Below, piece by piece: positions 35,162-43,713 of a stretch of DNA of 64,000 nucleotides. Position numbers and translations under genes: made by a program. Under the pieces are notes generated by a model, which did not search any database, was not told the origin of the DNA, and saw only the letters and a list, made by a program, of their open reading frames with translations. How positions within the stretch are numbered: the stretch's first letter is position 1; every line of letters starts with the position of its first letter. The DNA is taken from assembly GCA_023439545.1 (NCBI GenBank), contig JAEXNT010000022.1, forward strand, positions 22,498-86,497, given 5' to 3'. The DNA is from Bacillota bacterium. Its GTDB lineage: Bacteria; Bacillota; Clostridia; Acetivibrionales; DTU013.

Positions 35162-35298
35162 AAGACGCAGTAATCGAGGCGTCGGGAATAGTTTTGGGGT
35201 TTTTCTTAAAAAGTATTTTCATAACAATACTTTGGTGGTAAAATAGTAAAGGCTTGCTTTAACATTAAGTAAACAAAAAGGCTGAGGAGGTGTTCCTG

Positions 35299-35469
35299 AT
35301 GGCATATATAATTAGTGATGAATGTATCAGCTGCGGCTCATGTGAATCTGAGTGCCCGGTATCATGCATTTCGGCAGGTGACGGTAAATATGTTATAGAT
35401 GCTGACGCATGTATTGAATGTGGATCGTGTGCAAACGTATGTCCCGTTGATGCTCCGAAACCGGAGTAA
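35299..35469 (+). CDS. 2[4Fe-4S] ferredoxin, 56 residues
   Basis: A short gene with GAGGAGG eight bases before the ATG. Eight cluster cysteines are in two typical groups: CISCGSCESEC (residues 9-19) followed by PVSC, and CIECGSCANVC followed by PVD. This is the classic clostridial ferredoxin size and spacing, carrying electrons at low potential in the cytoplasm. The first group has its closing Cys-Pro at 19-20 with an additional Cys at 23. It lies between ricT and trmN6, where B. subtilis has yabA. Confidence 0.93.
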   Translation: MAYIISDECISCGSCESECPVSCISAGDGKYVIDADACIECGSCANVCPVDAPKPE

Positions 35470-35613
35470 TATCCAGGCAGAAATTAAGGGGTCAGGCATC
35501 GGCTTTGAGCTGAGGCATGGCTCCTTATTTAGTTTGTGGAACATTTTCTGATGACCCGGCAGCTTGATAATAAGGAATGGCGCCTGCGCAATAAGTTCGA
35601 GAGGGGCTTTTGA

Positions 35614-36360
35614 TTGGACATTGTTATCCGTGAAGATGAAAGGCTGGATGATCTGCAATATAAAGGGCTGAAGCTCATACAGAAGAAAGATGGCTTCTGC
35701 TTCGGCGTGGATGCCGTATTGCTTTCGCATTTTGCGCAGGTAACTGCAGGAAGCAGGGTTATCGACCTGGGCACGGGTACCGGTATAATCGCGGTGCTGC
35801 TGGCAGCCAGGAAAAAGCCGCGTGAAGTTATCGGACTCGAAATACAGGCAGAAGTTGCTGAAATGGCAAGGCGGAGCATAGAAATGAACGGCCTTCGCGA
35901 CAGGGTCGATATAGTCCATGGAGATATCAAGGAGGCAGTCAAGCTTTTCGGGGCTTCGAGCTTCGATGCGGTCGTATCGAACCCGCCCTATATGGGTAAA
36001 GGCGGCGGCTTGCTGAACCCTGCCGATACAAAGGCCATATCGAGGCATGAACTGCTTTGCACGCTCGAGGACGTAGTCTCGACTGCCGCGAAGCTCCTGA
36101 GGCCAGGCGGTAAATTCTCGATGGTTCACAGGCCTCAAAGGCTGGCAGATATTATCTTCAGCATGCGTTCAAACGGAATAGAGCCTAAACAGCTCAGAAT
36201 GGTCCATCCCTCGCCGGGTAAAAAGCCGAACCTGCTGCTCATAAGCGGTACCCGGGACGGCAATCCCGAACTCAGGGTGCTTGAACCTTTGTGTATATAT
36301 GATGATAACGGTCATTATTCGAAGGAAATCGACGAAATATATAACAGGGATAAAGGGTAA
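35614..36360 (+). CDS. tRNA1(Val) adenine-N6-methyltransferase family protein (YabB/TrmN6)
   Basis: A 248-residue SAM-dependent methyltransferase. It has motif I in VIDLGTGTGIIAVLLA and motif IV NPPY in VVSNPPYMGKGG, plus the N-terminal KDGFCFGVDAVLLSHF typical of TrmN6/YabB. The start is TTG, with GAGAGGGGC ahead. It occupies the yabB position in the conserved block. Activity on tRNA A37 is known for E. coli TrmN6; for Firmicute YabB it is inferred. Confidence 0.88.
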   Translation: MDIVIREDERLDDLQYKGLKLIQKKDGFCFGVDAVLLSHFAQVTAGSRVIDLGTGTGIIAVLLAARKKPREVIGLEIQAEVAEMARRSIEMNGLRDRVDIVHGDIKEAVKLFGASSFDAVVSNPPYMGKGGGLLNPADTKAISRHELLCTLEDVVSTAAKLLRPGGKFSMVHRPQRLADIIFSMRSNGIEPKQLRMVHPSPGKKPNLLLISGTRDGNPELRVLEPLCIYDDNGHYSKEIDEIYNRDKG

Positions 36361-36386
36361 GATGTAGGAAGGTTACAGAAAATAAG

Positions 36387-36596
36387 CCGGTCTGTTGCGC
36401 CGGTCGGTTTTTAAGAACGTATGCTTAGAGCCGATAAAGCGTGTTAATCAAGCAAGTGCAGGGCAAAATCGCGTCCTGTTCGAGTGGACGGGGTCCAAAG
36501 GCGTGACACGTTTGATTTTGCGGACAGGGCTTGATTTACAGGCTCTTTGGCTTGGAGCATGTTCTTAATAAAACCGACCGGCTCAACGATCCGTGG
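36387..36596 (+). ncRNA. Long rod-like structured RNA element, copy 1 (family unknown)
   Basis: An imperfect palindrome of about 210 bases between trmN6 and rsmI. The outer arm GCCGGTCGGTTTT pairs with AAAACCGACCGGC; the middle arm AATCAAGC pairs with GCTTGATT through a long imperfect stem; the inner arm GCAAAATC pairs with GATTTTGC; an apical hairpin GGAC-GGG-GTCC caps it. Copy 2 lies at 44432-44622 with the same core but a different, still paired, outer arm and apical hairpin. The strand is shown as + because the neighbours run that way; the palindrome itself does not decide it. Confidence 0.6.
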
Positions 36597-36683
36597 TTGG
36601 GTTGAGTAGGTTATTCATAAAACCCGCCGGTTCAATAAGCTGTGTAAATTGAAATATAGAAAATTGATTTGAAAGGCGAAATA

Positions 36684-37532
36684 ATGAGCGATACGGGAAC
36701 ACTTTATCTGGTAGCGACTCCGATTGGAAACCTGGAGGATATTACCTTCAGGGCCCTGAGGGTGCTAAGGGAGGCTGACATTATCGCAGCCGAGGACACC
36801 AGGCAGACTTTGAAGCTCCTCAACCATTTCGAGATAAAGAATACTCTGGTCAGTTATTACGAACACAACAAGATCGAAAAGGGCAATTACCTGATACAGA
36901 AGCTCGTGGAAGGTAAAAATATCGCAATAGTTTCCGACGCGGGCTCGCCGGGTATTTCAGACCCTGGTGAAGACCTTGTAAGACTCGCGGTGGAGCAGGG
37001 TATAACTGTTACCATGATACCTGGACCTGCTGCGGTGATCACCGGACTTGTCGTCTCCGGACTGCCTTCCGGAAGATTTGCATTTGAGGGCTTCCTTCCC
37101 ATGAACAAAAGAGTCAGGGGCGAAAGGCTGAAATCCATCAGGGAAGACACAAGGACACTTGTTTTTTACGAGGCTCCGCATAAGCTCATACATACGCTGA
37201 GGGATCTCAGGGAAGCTTTCGGCAACAGAAGGATAGTACTGGCCAGGGAGCTTACCAAGAAGTTTGAGCAAATCATCAGGTGCACTCTCGACGAGGCTAT
37301 TGAGAAATATGGCGCTGAACCGCCTAAGGGGGAATTTGTCCTGATACTCGAAGGCGAGGATGAAAAGCTCCTTGAGGAAACACGTGCCGAAAGCTGGAAT
37401 TCCATCAGTCTCGAGGAACATCTTCGGAAGTATCTCGACAGCGGACTGGCAAGGAAGGAAGCGCTTAAAAAGGTAGCCGAGGACCGGGGCCTGAGCAAAA
37501 GAGACGTATACAACAGCCTTCTGGAGAAATAG
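36684..37532 (+). CDS. rsmI: 16S rRNA (cytidine-1402-2'-O)-methyltransferase
   Basis: A 282-residue tetrapyrrole-methylase-fold enzyme that methylates C1402 of 16S rRNA. LYLVATPIGNLEDITFRALR at the N-terminus, AEDTRQTLKLLNHF, SDAGSPGISDPGEDLVR and GPAAVITGLVVSGLP are diagnostic. The ATG is preferred over a TTG 15 bases earlier because it gives the family N-terminus. It lies in the conserved order before abrB, here convergent with it. Confidence 0.94.
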   Translation: MSDTGTLYLVATPIGNLEDITFRALRVLREADIIAAEDTRQTLKLLNHFEIKNTLVSYYEHNKIEKGNYLIQKLVEGKNIAIVSDAGSPGISDPGEDLVRLAVEQGITVTMIPGPAAVITGLVVSGLPSGRFAFEGFLPMNKRVRGERLKSIREDTRTLVFYEAPHKLIHTLRDLREAFGNRRIVLARELTKKFEQIIRCTLDEAIEKYGAEPPKGEFVLILEGEDEKLLEETRAESWNSISLEEHLRKYLDSGLARKEALKKVAEDRGLSKRDVYNSLLEK

Positions 37533-37546
37533 CTTTGATATAAACG

Positions 37547-37584
37547 AAAAGCCCGGCAGTATCAAATACGCCGGGCGTTGTTTT
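37547..37584. terminator. Bidirectional terminator between rsmI and abrB
   Basis: Stem GCCCGGC (37551-37557) / GCCGGGC (37570-37576), flanked by AAAA and TTTT, so it suits both convergent genes. Confidence 0.8.
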
Positions 37585-37592
37585 CGCGATTT

Positions 37593-37832
37593 TTATTTCT
37601 TAAGTTCCTTCATGCAGTTCGGGCAGATATTTTTACCCTTGTAAACGATAACGTCCTTTGCATCTCCGCAGAAAATACAAGCAGGTTCGTACTTTTTCAA
37701 TATGATGGTGGCGCCATCAACGTATATTTCCAGTGCATCCTTTTCCGCAATATCAAGTGTCCTCCTCAATTCTATAGGAAGGACGACTCTTCCGAGCTCA
37801 TCAACTTTTCGTACAATTCCAGTAGATTTCAT
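37593..37832 (-). CDS. AbrB/SpoVT-family transition-state regulator with C-terminal cysteines
   Basis: A 79-residue protein with an N-terminal SpoVT-AbrB swapped-hairpin DNA-binding domain (GIVRKVDELGRVVLPIELRR, then DALEIYVDGATIILKKY). The last 30 residues hold CIFCG and CPNC, a zinc-ribbon-like pair of CxxC motifs common in Clostridial AbrB proteins. AbrB regulators control stationary-phase and sporulation genes. GGAGGAAAG lies before its ATG. The location next to rsmI is as in B. subtilis. Confidence 0.9.
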   Translation of the reverse strand: MKSTGIVRKVDELGRVVLPIELRRTLDIAEKDALEIYVDGATIILKKYEPACIFCGDAKDVIVYKGKNICPNCMKELKK

Positions 37833-38270
37833 GTTCTTTCCTCCTTAAATAACATTATTCGACAATCTTTTGTGATTTAATATTAGCATAAATTCCAGTA
37901 ATCGTCAACAATTAATTTAAAAAAATTGAAAATAATGTATTGGTAATTTAAAGGAGAAAATATACAATAGAAATAATCATCATTATGAAGGCCGCATAAG
38001 AACTGATATCACGGACAACAGTTGTACATGTATATACAAATAGACTATATTATGTTAATTGTTTTTTTAAAAAGCGTCAACTATAAAATAGCTGGAAAAT
38101 GCAATTGAGTTTTTCGACAAATAGCGACAACATTATTGTTAACTAAACTGGAAAACTTTACAGCATAATTCATTTCAAAAACTTGTTGCCGGGCAGATTA
38201 ATATAGAATTGATAATATACCTGCCTCATATAAATTACGTAAGTAGTGTTGAATTTTCTGGGGGGATCAA
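37833..38270. other. Non-coding region between abrB and spmA
   Basis: 438 bp, very AT-rich, with no ORF that has a ribosome binding site. It holds the divergent promoters of abrB and spmA. A CATATAAAT stretch at about 38227-38235, with GATAATAT 16-17 bases upstream, resembles a sigma-E type sporulation promoter and would suit spmA, but this is weak. Confidence 0.4.
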
Positions 38271-38882
38271 ATGCTGAATTATATCTGGGCAGGTATGCTG
38301 CTGGTTGGATTTGCCGTTGGTATCATAAATGGCAGGCTCGAAGAGGTGACACAGGCTGCTTTCGCTTCCGCGGGGAAGGCTGTCGAGCTTTGTATCGGGC
38401 TGCTGGGGATAATGTGCCTTTGGACGGGACTTATGAAGGTAATGGAGAAAAGCGGCCTGATCAGGTTATTGGCGCGTTTTGCCTCTCCTGTAATGGGCCT
38501 GCTGTTCCCGAAGCTTTCCGGCAATAAAAAAGCACAGGGTGCAATCGTTATGAACCTTGCCGCTAATTTCATGGGACTCGGGAACGCAGCTACGCCTCTC
38601 GGCATAAGGGCGATGGAAGAACTCCAGAGGGCCAACGCGGGAAGTGATACCGCCTCGGATTCGATGTGTATGTTCCTTGTACTGAACACATCTGCAATAC
38701 AGCTGATACCGGCGACTGTGATTGCGATCAGGATGGATGCGGGCTCGGCGGCCCCGTCGGAGATCATGGCCTGCGTATGGTTCGCCTCGGCCTGTGCAAT
38801 GCTGGCGGGTATCGCCGCAGTCCGGGTGCTATCACGATTCGGCAGAAAACGGAAGCTGCTCCGGACCGGGTCTTTGTTATGA
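38271..38882 (+). CDS. spmA: Spore maturation protein A
   Basis: A 203-residue membrane protein with the Gate/nucleoside-recognition domain. Hydrophobic segments cover most of the length; GNAATPLGIRAMEELQ is a strong family mark. SpmA and SpmB are needed for full dehydration of the spore core. GGGGGG lies before the ATG. Its stop overlaps the spmB start (ATGA). Confidence 0.92.
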   Translation: MLNYIWAGMLLVGFAVGIINGRLEEVTQAAFASAGKAVELCIGLLGIMCLWTGLMKVMEKSGLIRLLARFASPVMGLLFPKLSGNKKAQGAIVMNLAANFMGLGNAATPLGIRAMEELQRANAGSDTASDSMCMFLVLNTSAIQLIPATVIAIRMDAGSAAPSEIMACVWFASACAMLAGIAAVRVLSRFGRKRKLLRTGSLL

Positions 38883-39418
38883 ATTTCTTCATATTTGCGC
38901 GAGTATCGCTTTATGCGCTGCCGGTATTGTTCCTGCTCATACTTGGGATCGGGCTTTCGAGGAAGGTAAAGGTTTATGACGCTTTTGTGGAGGGAGCGGC
39001 AGAAGGCTTGAAGTCAACTGTCAGGATATTGCCGCCCCTGGTAGGGCTTCTTACGGCTGTAGGCGCGCTCAGAGCATCCGGGACGCTGGATTTTATTATA
39101 TATCTGTTGTCGCCTCTTGCAGCATTGTTGGGGATACCTTCGGAAGCCATGCCTCTTGCCATTTTGCGTCCCGTGTCAGGAAGCGCCTCACTGGCGCTGG
39201 TGTCAGACATTGTCAACCTTTATGGGCCGGATTCATATGTTGGAAGGGTCGTTTCGACCATGATGGGATCCACTGAAACTATTTTTTATACGTTGGCCGT
39301 GTATTACGGGGCGGCAGGTATTAAAAACATCAGGTATACGCTTGCCGCGGCACTGTTTGCAGATGGCGTCAGCGTAGTAGCTTCCGCCTGGATATGCGCG
39401 TTTGTGTTCGGAAGATAA
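38879..39418 (+). CDS. spmB: Spore maturation protein B
   Basis: A 179-residue membrane protein, partner of SpmA. Family marks are VKVYDAFVEGAAEGLKSTVRI, LRPVSGSASLALVSDI and MMGSTETIFYTLAVYYGAAG. The ATG overlaps the spmA stop by four bases; longer readings in this frame run inside spmA. It is convergent with the DUF2600 gene. Confidence 0.93.
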   Translation: MNFFIFARVSLYALPVLFLLILGIGLSRKVKVYDAFVEGAAEGLKSTVRILPPLVGLLTAVGALRASGTLDFIIYLLSPLAALLGIPSEAMPLAILRPVSGSASLALVSDIVNLYGPDSYVGRVVSTMMGSTETIFYTLAVYYGAAGIKNIRYTLAAALFADGVSVVASAWICAFVFGR

Positions 39419-39438
39419 ACCTGTGAGCGGCTATGTAA

Positions 39439-40554
39439 CTATGCCTCGCGGGCAGCCTGCCCCAAGATCCCGGATATCCGAAGCAAGCGCCATGCGGCTG
39501 CATATTTGCCGGCTGAACTTTTCTTCAATATTAACGAGCTTGCAAGCTTCAGCATGCCGAATTCGGCCTCGGGCTCAGTAAGGTAAAAGCTTATCATGGC
39601 TTTTAGAATATTGCAGTATTCCGCCCCGTTTCTGAGCTTCATAAACGATTCCGACGCCTTTTCAACGAAAAAGAGGATCCTTCCCTCGCATTCCTTTAAA
39701 TTAGTATAAAATGAAGCGAAATTCAGGCCTTCAGTTTCCTGTGTCCTCATGCGCAGAACTGACCGGAGAAGCGATTCCAAACCACAAAGCCAGGGAAAGC
39801 AGGCTTCGTCGAGCAGGCCGGCTTCATCGCCGGAGAGATTTGGTCCCGATGCGGCCGCATACATTGTCAGGATCCCGAATAATGAATCGGCGGCTGCGCA
39901 GAATTCCCACCAGCCGATATCGTGATAGCGCTGCAGATATCCGCTGCTCCAAACCTTCAGCATTTCGACGCTTGCAAGCGGAGGATAATAACGATACGAT
40001 TGCAGATCAATAAAAAATTGCACGTACTTCTTCATTTTAGCCGCAACGAGTCCGTAGCAAGGGAGGACAGCCAACTGCAGCCTGCACCGGTCCGAGAGGC
40101 AGGTCTGGGCGGAGGGGCCGTTATCATCGGAGGCGCCGGGCCTCGGCTCGTTCTTTACGGAATGGGGCATGGGGCAGCTGCCGTTCCTCGAGGGATCCAG
40201 CGCGCATGAAAGGCAGCCGTACAGCCTTCTGATTTCCATCTCCTGGGAGATGTCCCTGTTATGCCTGTAATTCTTAATCATTATACTAATTGATAATACA
40301 GAAAGAGCAAAAGAGATGAACCCTTCCCTATCTGTCCCGCTTAGCTGTGCCGAAAGTATGCAGGGCAGGATACCGGGCGGCATTTCCATCCCCGGAGAGT
40401 CTGCGGGGGATAATGCTGCGGCAGAGCTTCTTTTTTCCCTCGGAAGGCACAGCTCCTGTATTTTTTGGGTCAAAACAAACTGTCTCCGTGCCTCCGGCAG
40501 TATTTTAAGGCCGTAACGCATAAATTCGGGCACAATGTCTCCATAATGCAGCAT
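39439..40554 (-). CDS. DUF2600 (YtpB-like) terpene-synthase homologue lacking both Asp motifs
   Basis: A 371-residue protein. Family marks of YtpB (tetraprenyl-beta-curcumene synthase) are clear: LQSYRYYPP, WWEFCAAADSLFGILTMYAA, and CFPWLCGLESLL...EGLNFASFY. YtpB has two metal motifs, about DYLDNLCDR and DYFIDQEED. Here the matching places read IMIKNYRHNR (about residues 89-98) and LRSVLRMRTQE (about 264-274), so the catalytic Asp residues are gone. There is also a Pro/Ser/Asp-rich insert around 120-155. GGGAGG is nine bases before the ATG. It may be an inactive relative or bind a prenyl lipid without catalysis; function unknown. Confidence 0.8.
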   Translation of the reverse strand: MLHYGDIVPEFMRYGLKILPEARRQFVLTQKIQELCLPREKRSSAAALSPADSPGMEMPPGILPCILSAQLSGTDREGFISFALSVLSISIMIKNYRHNRDISQEMEIRRLYGCLSCALDPSRNGSCPMPHSVKNEPRPGASDDNGPSAQTCLSDRCRLQLAVLPCYGLVAAKMKKYVQFFIDLQSYRYYPPLASVEMLKVWSSGYLQRYHDIGWWEFCAAADSLFGILTMYAAASGPNLSGDEAGLLDEACFPWLCGLESLLRSVLRMRTQETEGLNFASFYTNLKECEGRILFFVEKASESFMKLRNGAEYCNILKAMISFYLTEPEAEFGMLKLASSLILKKSSAGKYAAAWRLLRISGILGQAAREA

Positions 40555-40749
40555 TGGACAAATCCTCCCTTGGATAATGTTTATTCTTCATTCATGAAAA
40601 TTATGAAAGCACGCCCGAGCCGCTCATGCAGGAGGAAGTCGCCTATAAGCAGGAAGGCGATTTTTGCAGCGCAAACAATACAGCTTGAAAAAATCATGGC
40701 TAAAATGTATATTAATAGGGAAGCTAAAGATGATTGACGGAGGTTCAAG

Positions 40750-42789
40750 ATGGAAAAGAAAACATTTTATATCACGACGCCAATATACTACCCGAGCGAC
40801 AAGCTGCACATCGGACATTCGTATACAACCGTGGCTGCGGACGCCATTTCAAGATATAAGAGACTGAAAGGTTACGACGTCATGTTCCTTACGGGTACGG
40901 ACGAGCATGGCCAGAAAATACAAAGGAAAGCGGAAGCAAAGGGGATCACCCCGAAGCAGTACGTCGACGAGATCGTCTCCGGCATAAAAGAGCTCTGGAA
41001 GCTTATGAAGATATCCAACGACAGGTTCATCAGAACGACCGACGATTATCACGAGGCAGCGGTACAGAAGATATTCGGGAAGCTTTACGATAACGGAGAT
41101 ATATACAAAAGCGAGTATGAAGGCTGGTATTGTACTCCCTGTGAATCCTTCTGGACGAAGACGCAGCTGGTTGACGGAAAATGCCCGGACTGTGGCAGGG
41201 AAGTGGAACTCACCAAGGAGGAAAGCTATTTTTTCAGGCTTTCCAAATATCAGGACAGGCTTATCAAGCATATAGAAGAGAACCCCTGTTTTATTCAGCC
41301 CGTATCAAGACGCAATGAAATGCTGAACAATTTCCTCAAGCCCGGCCTGGAAGATCTCTGCGTTTCCAGGACCACCTTCAACTGGGGCGTACCGGTCACC
41401 TTTGACGATAAACATGTCGTTTATGTCTGGATAGACGCACTTTCCAATTACATAACCGCGCTCGGTTTCATGTCCGGTAACGATTCGGACTACAAAAAGT
41501 ACTGGCCTGCAGACGTTCATCTCGTCGGCAAGGAAATCGTGCGCTTCCATACGATAATCTGGCCCGCAATGCTGATGGCGCTCGGAGAGCCTCTGCCGGA
41601 GCAGGTTTTCGGTCACGGCTGGCTGTTGCTCGAAGGCGGCAAAATGTCAAAATCCAAGGGTAATGTGGTAGACCCTGTGGTTCTCATAGACAAGTATGGA
41701 GTCGACGCCGTGCGCTATTTCCTGCTGCGCGAAGTGCCTTTCGGTTCTGATGGGGTATTCTCCAATGAAGCCTTGATACAGAGAATAAACTCGGATCTGG
41801 CAAACGATCTTGGGAACCTGGTAAGCAGGACAGTTGCCATGATCGATAAATATTTCGGCGGAGTACTGCCCGGGCAGCGCACGGAAGGCGAATTCGACAG
41901 CGAGCTCAAAGCCATGTACAAGGAGCTGCCCCAGAAGGTCGAAGAGCTGATGGACAAGTACCAGTTCAGCGCGGCGCTGACGGAAATATGGAAGGCCGTA
42001 TCGAGGACAAACAAGTACATAGACGAGACAATGCCCTGGTCGCTGGCCAAATCGGAAGAGAACAGGTCACGGCTCGCGGCAGTCATATACAATCTGGCGG
42101 AAAGCTTACGCATAGTGTCGATCCTTATCCAGCCGTTCATGCCCGAGACGCCTGAAAAAATATGGCGCCAGCTCGGCATTTCGGGAAGCGAAGCACTGGA
42201 CTGGGAGAGCACGAAACAATGGGGAAGCTATCCCGAGGGCGTTTCTGTCAACAAGGGAGAGGTTATTTTCCCGAGGATAGATATTAAAAAGGAAATGGAA
42301 GAGCTTGAGAAGTTGAATCCCGCCTCCCAGGCCTCTCAGACTACGGATGGCAAGGCTGCGGAAACTGGCAATAAAGCTGCCGCAGAGAATAAGGGAGCTG
42401 AAGGTGCGGCAGGCAAGGCTCCTCAGGATAACAAGGCGGCTTCGGGAGATTCTGCCGAGAATACTGAACTGATAACCATAGATGATTTTGCAAAACTCGA
42501 TCTCCGTGTAGCAAAGGTATTGGAAGCGGAAAAAGTCGAGGGCTCGGATAAACTGCTCAAGCTGAAGCTGGAGATGGGCGGTGGGATAAGGCAGGTCGTA
42601 TCGGGTATAGCCAAATATTATACTCCCGAAAGCCTTATCGGGAAATCAGTAATCCTTGTCGCAAACCTGAAGCCTGTCAAGCTCAAGGGTATAGAATCGC
42701 AAGGTATGATACTTGCAGCTTCCAATGATGCTTCGCTTGTTGTCGCTACGTTGGACGGCGTGATAGGGACAGGCTCCAGGGTCAGATAA
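40750..42789 (+). CDS. metG: Methionyl-tRNA synthetase with C-terminal tRNA-binding domain
   Basis: A 679-residue class I synthetase. HIGH is at residues 20-23, KMSKS at 298-302, and a zinc knuckle CTPCESF...CPDCG near 126-150. After about residue 515 an Ala/Glu/Asn/Lys linker of about 55 residues leads to an EMAP/Trbp111 domain (TIDDFAKLDLRVAKVLEAEK to the end) that helps tRNA binding and dimerisation. CGGAGG is ahead of the ATG. Its place before tatD is as in B. subtilis metS-yabD. Confidence 0.96.
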   Translation: MEKKTFYITTPIYYPSDKLHIGHSYTTVAADAISRYKRLKGYDVMFLTGTDEHGQKIQRKAEAKGITPKQYVDEIVSGIKELWKLMKISNDRFIRTTDDYHEAAVQKIFGKLYDNGDIYKSEYEGWYCTPCESFWTKTQLVDGKCPDCGREVELTKEESYFFRLSKYQDRLIKHIEENPCFIQPVSRRNEMLNNFLKPGLEDLCVSRTTFNWGVPVTFDDKHVVYVWIDALSNYITALGFMSGNDSDYKKYWPADVHLVGKEIVRFHTIIWPAMLMALGEPLPEQVFGHGWLLLEGGKMSKSKGNVVDPVVLIDKYGVDAVRYFLLREVPFGSDGVFSNEALIQRINSDLANDLGNLVSRTVAMIDKYFGGVLPGQRTEGEFDSELKAMYKELPQKVEELMDKYQFSAALTEIWKAVSRTNKYIDETMPWSLAKSEENRSRLAAVIYNLAESLRIVSILIQPFMPETPEKIWRQLGISGSEALDWESTKQWGSYPEGVSVNKGEVIFPRIDIKKEMEELEKLNPASQASQTTDGKAAETGNKAAAENKGAEGAAGKAPQDNKAASGDSAENTELITIDDFAKLDLRVAKVLEAEKVEGSDKLLKLKLEMGGGIRQVVSGIAKYYTPESLIGKSVILVANLKPVKLKGIESQGMILAASNDASLVVATLDGVIGTGSRVR

Positions 42790-42816
42790 ATAATCGGGAT
42801 GATCAGCATTTGGCGG

Positions 42817-42842
42817 CCGGTCTGCCAAAAGACCGGTTTGTT
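42817..42842 (+). terminator. Terminator after metG
   Basis: CCGGTCT / AGACCGG with loop GCCAAA, then TTTGTT. Confidence 0.7.
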
Positions 42843-42922
42843 GCAGTTTGGATAATAATCATATATAATTATATTTGCTAATCATTATTAACATAATTTA
42901 CCGAAGTTTTTTGAGGTGGTAT

Positions 42923-43690
42923 ATGCTTTTTGACACGCATGCTCATTATTATGATCAGCAATATAACGAAGATCTCAACGAAACCATCGAAAGAGCCAAA
43001 GAAAAAGGAGTCGGGCTTATACTGACGGCATCCTCGGACATAGCATCATCGGTAGAAAGCGTAACATTATCCCAGAATTATGAAATGATCTATGCGGCTG
43101 TGGGCGTTCATCCCCATAACGTTATTGATCTCAACAACAATATAATTTCAGCTCTTACAGATTTCGCCTCATATCCAAAGGTGGTCGCCATAGGCGAGAT
43201 AGGGCTCGATTATTTTTATGACAACTCTCCGCGCGAAGCCCAAAAAATATGGTTTGCCAAACAGATATCACTGGCAAGGAACGTCAAAAAGCCGATCATA
43301 GTTCATGACAGGGATGCTCACGAGGACACTCTCGGCATTCTCAAAAGTGAGAACGCGAAAGAGGTCGGAGGCGTTCTGCATTGTTTCACAGGCAGTATCG
43401 AAATGGCAAGAGAGCTCATGGGACTCGGTTTTATGATTTCCATAGCCGGTCCTGTCACTTTCAAGAATGCAAACAGGCTCCTGGACGTCGTAAAATACGT
43501 GCCTGAAGATATGCTGCTAATAGAAACGGACAGCCCGTACCTTGCGCCGGAACCGCACAGGGGAAAAAGAAACGAGTCCGCATACGTGAGGCTTATTGCT
43601 GAAAAGGTAGCAAAAATAAAGGGCAAATCACTTGACTACATTGCCGATATAACAACTTCCAACGCAAAAAGACTCTTTGGTATCCGATAA
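42923..43690 (+). CDS. TatD-family metal-dependent DNase
   Basis: A 255-residue TIM-barrel hydrolase (YabD type). Metal ligands are in FDTHAHY, AIGEIGLDYFYDN, IVHDRDAHED, GVLHCFTGS and ETDSPYLAPEPHRGKRNE. GAGGTGG is seven bases before the ATG; a longer upstream reading is AT-rich and has no site. The family cuts DNA or acts as a D-tyrosyl-like esterase in different hosts, so only the family is sure. Confidence 0.93.
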   Translation: MLFDTHAHYYDQQYNEDLNETIERAKEKGVGLILTASSDIASSVESVTLSQNYEMIYAAVGVHPHNVIDLNNNIISALTDFASYPKVVAIGEIGLDYFYDNSPREAQKIWFAKQISLARNVKKPIIVHDRDAHEDTLGILKSENAKEVGGVLHCFTGSIEMARELMGLGFMISIAGPVTFKNANRLLDVVKYVPEDMLLIETDSPYLAPEPHRGKRNESAYVRLIAEKVAKIKGKSLDYIADITTSNAKRLFGIR

Positions 43691-43713
43691 TTTGATTTAA
43701 CCGGTGGTGCATT

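Noticed and set aside
36387..36596. Simple terminator of trmN6
   Set aside because: The palindrome is about 210 bases with a conserved core shared with a second locus, and no T-run ends it.
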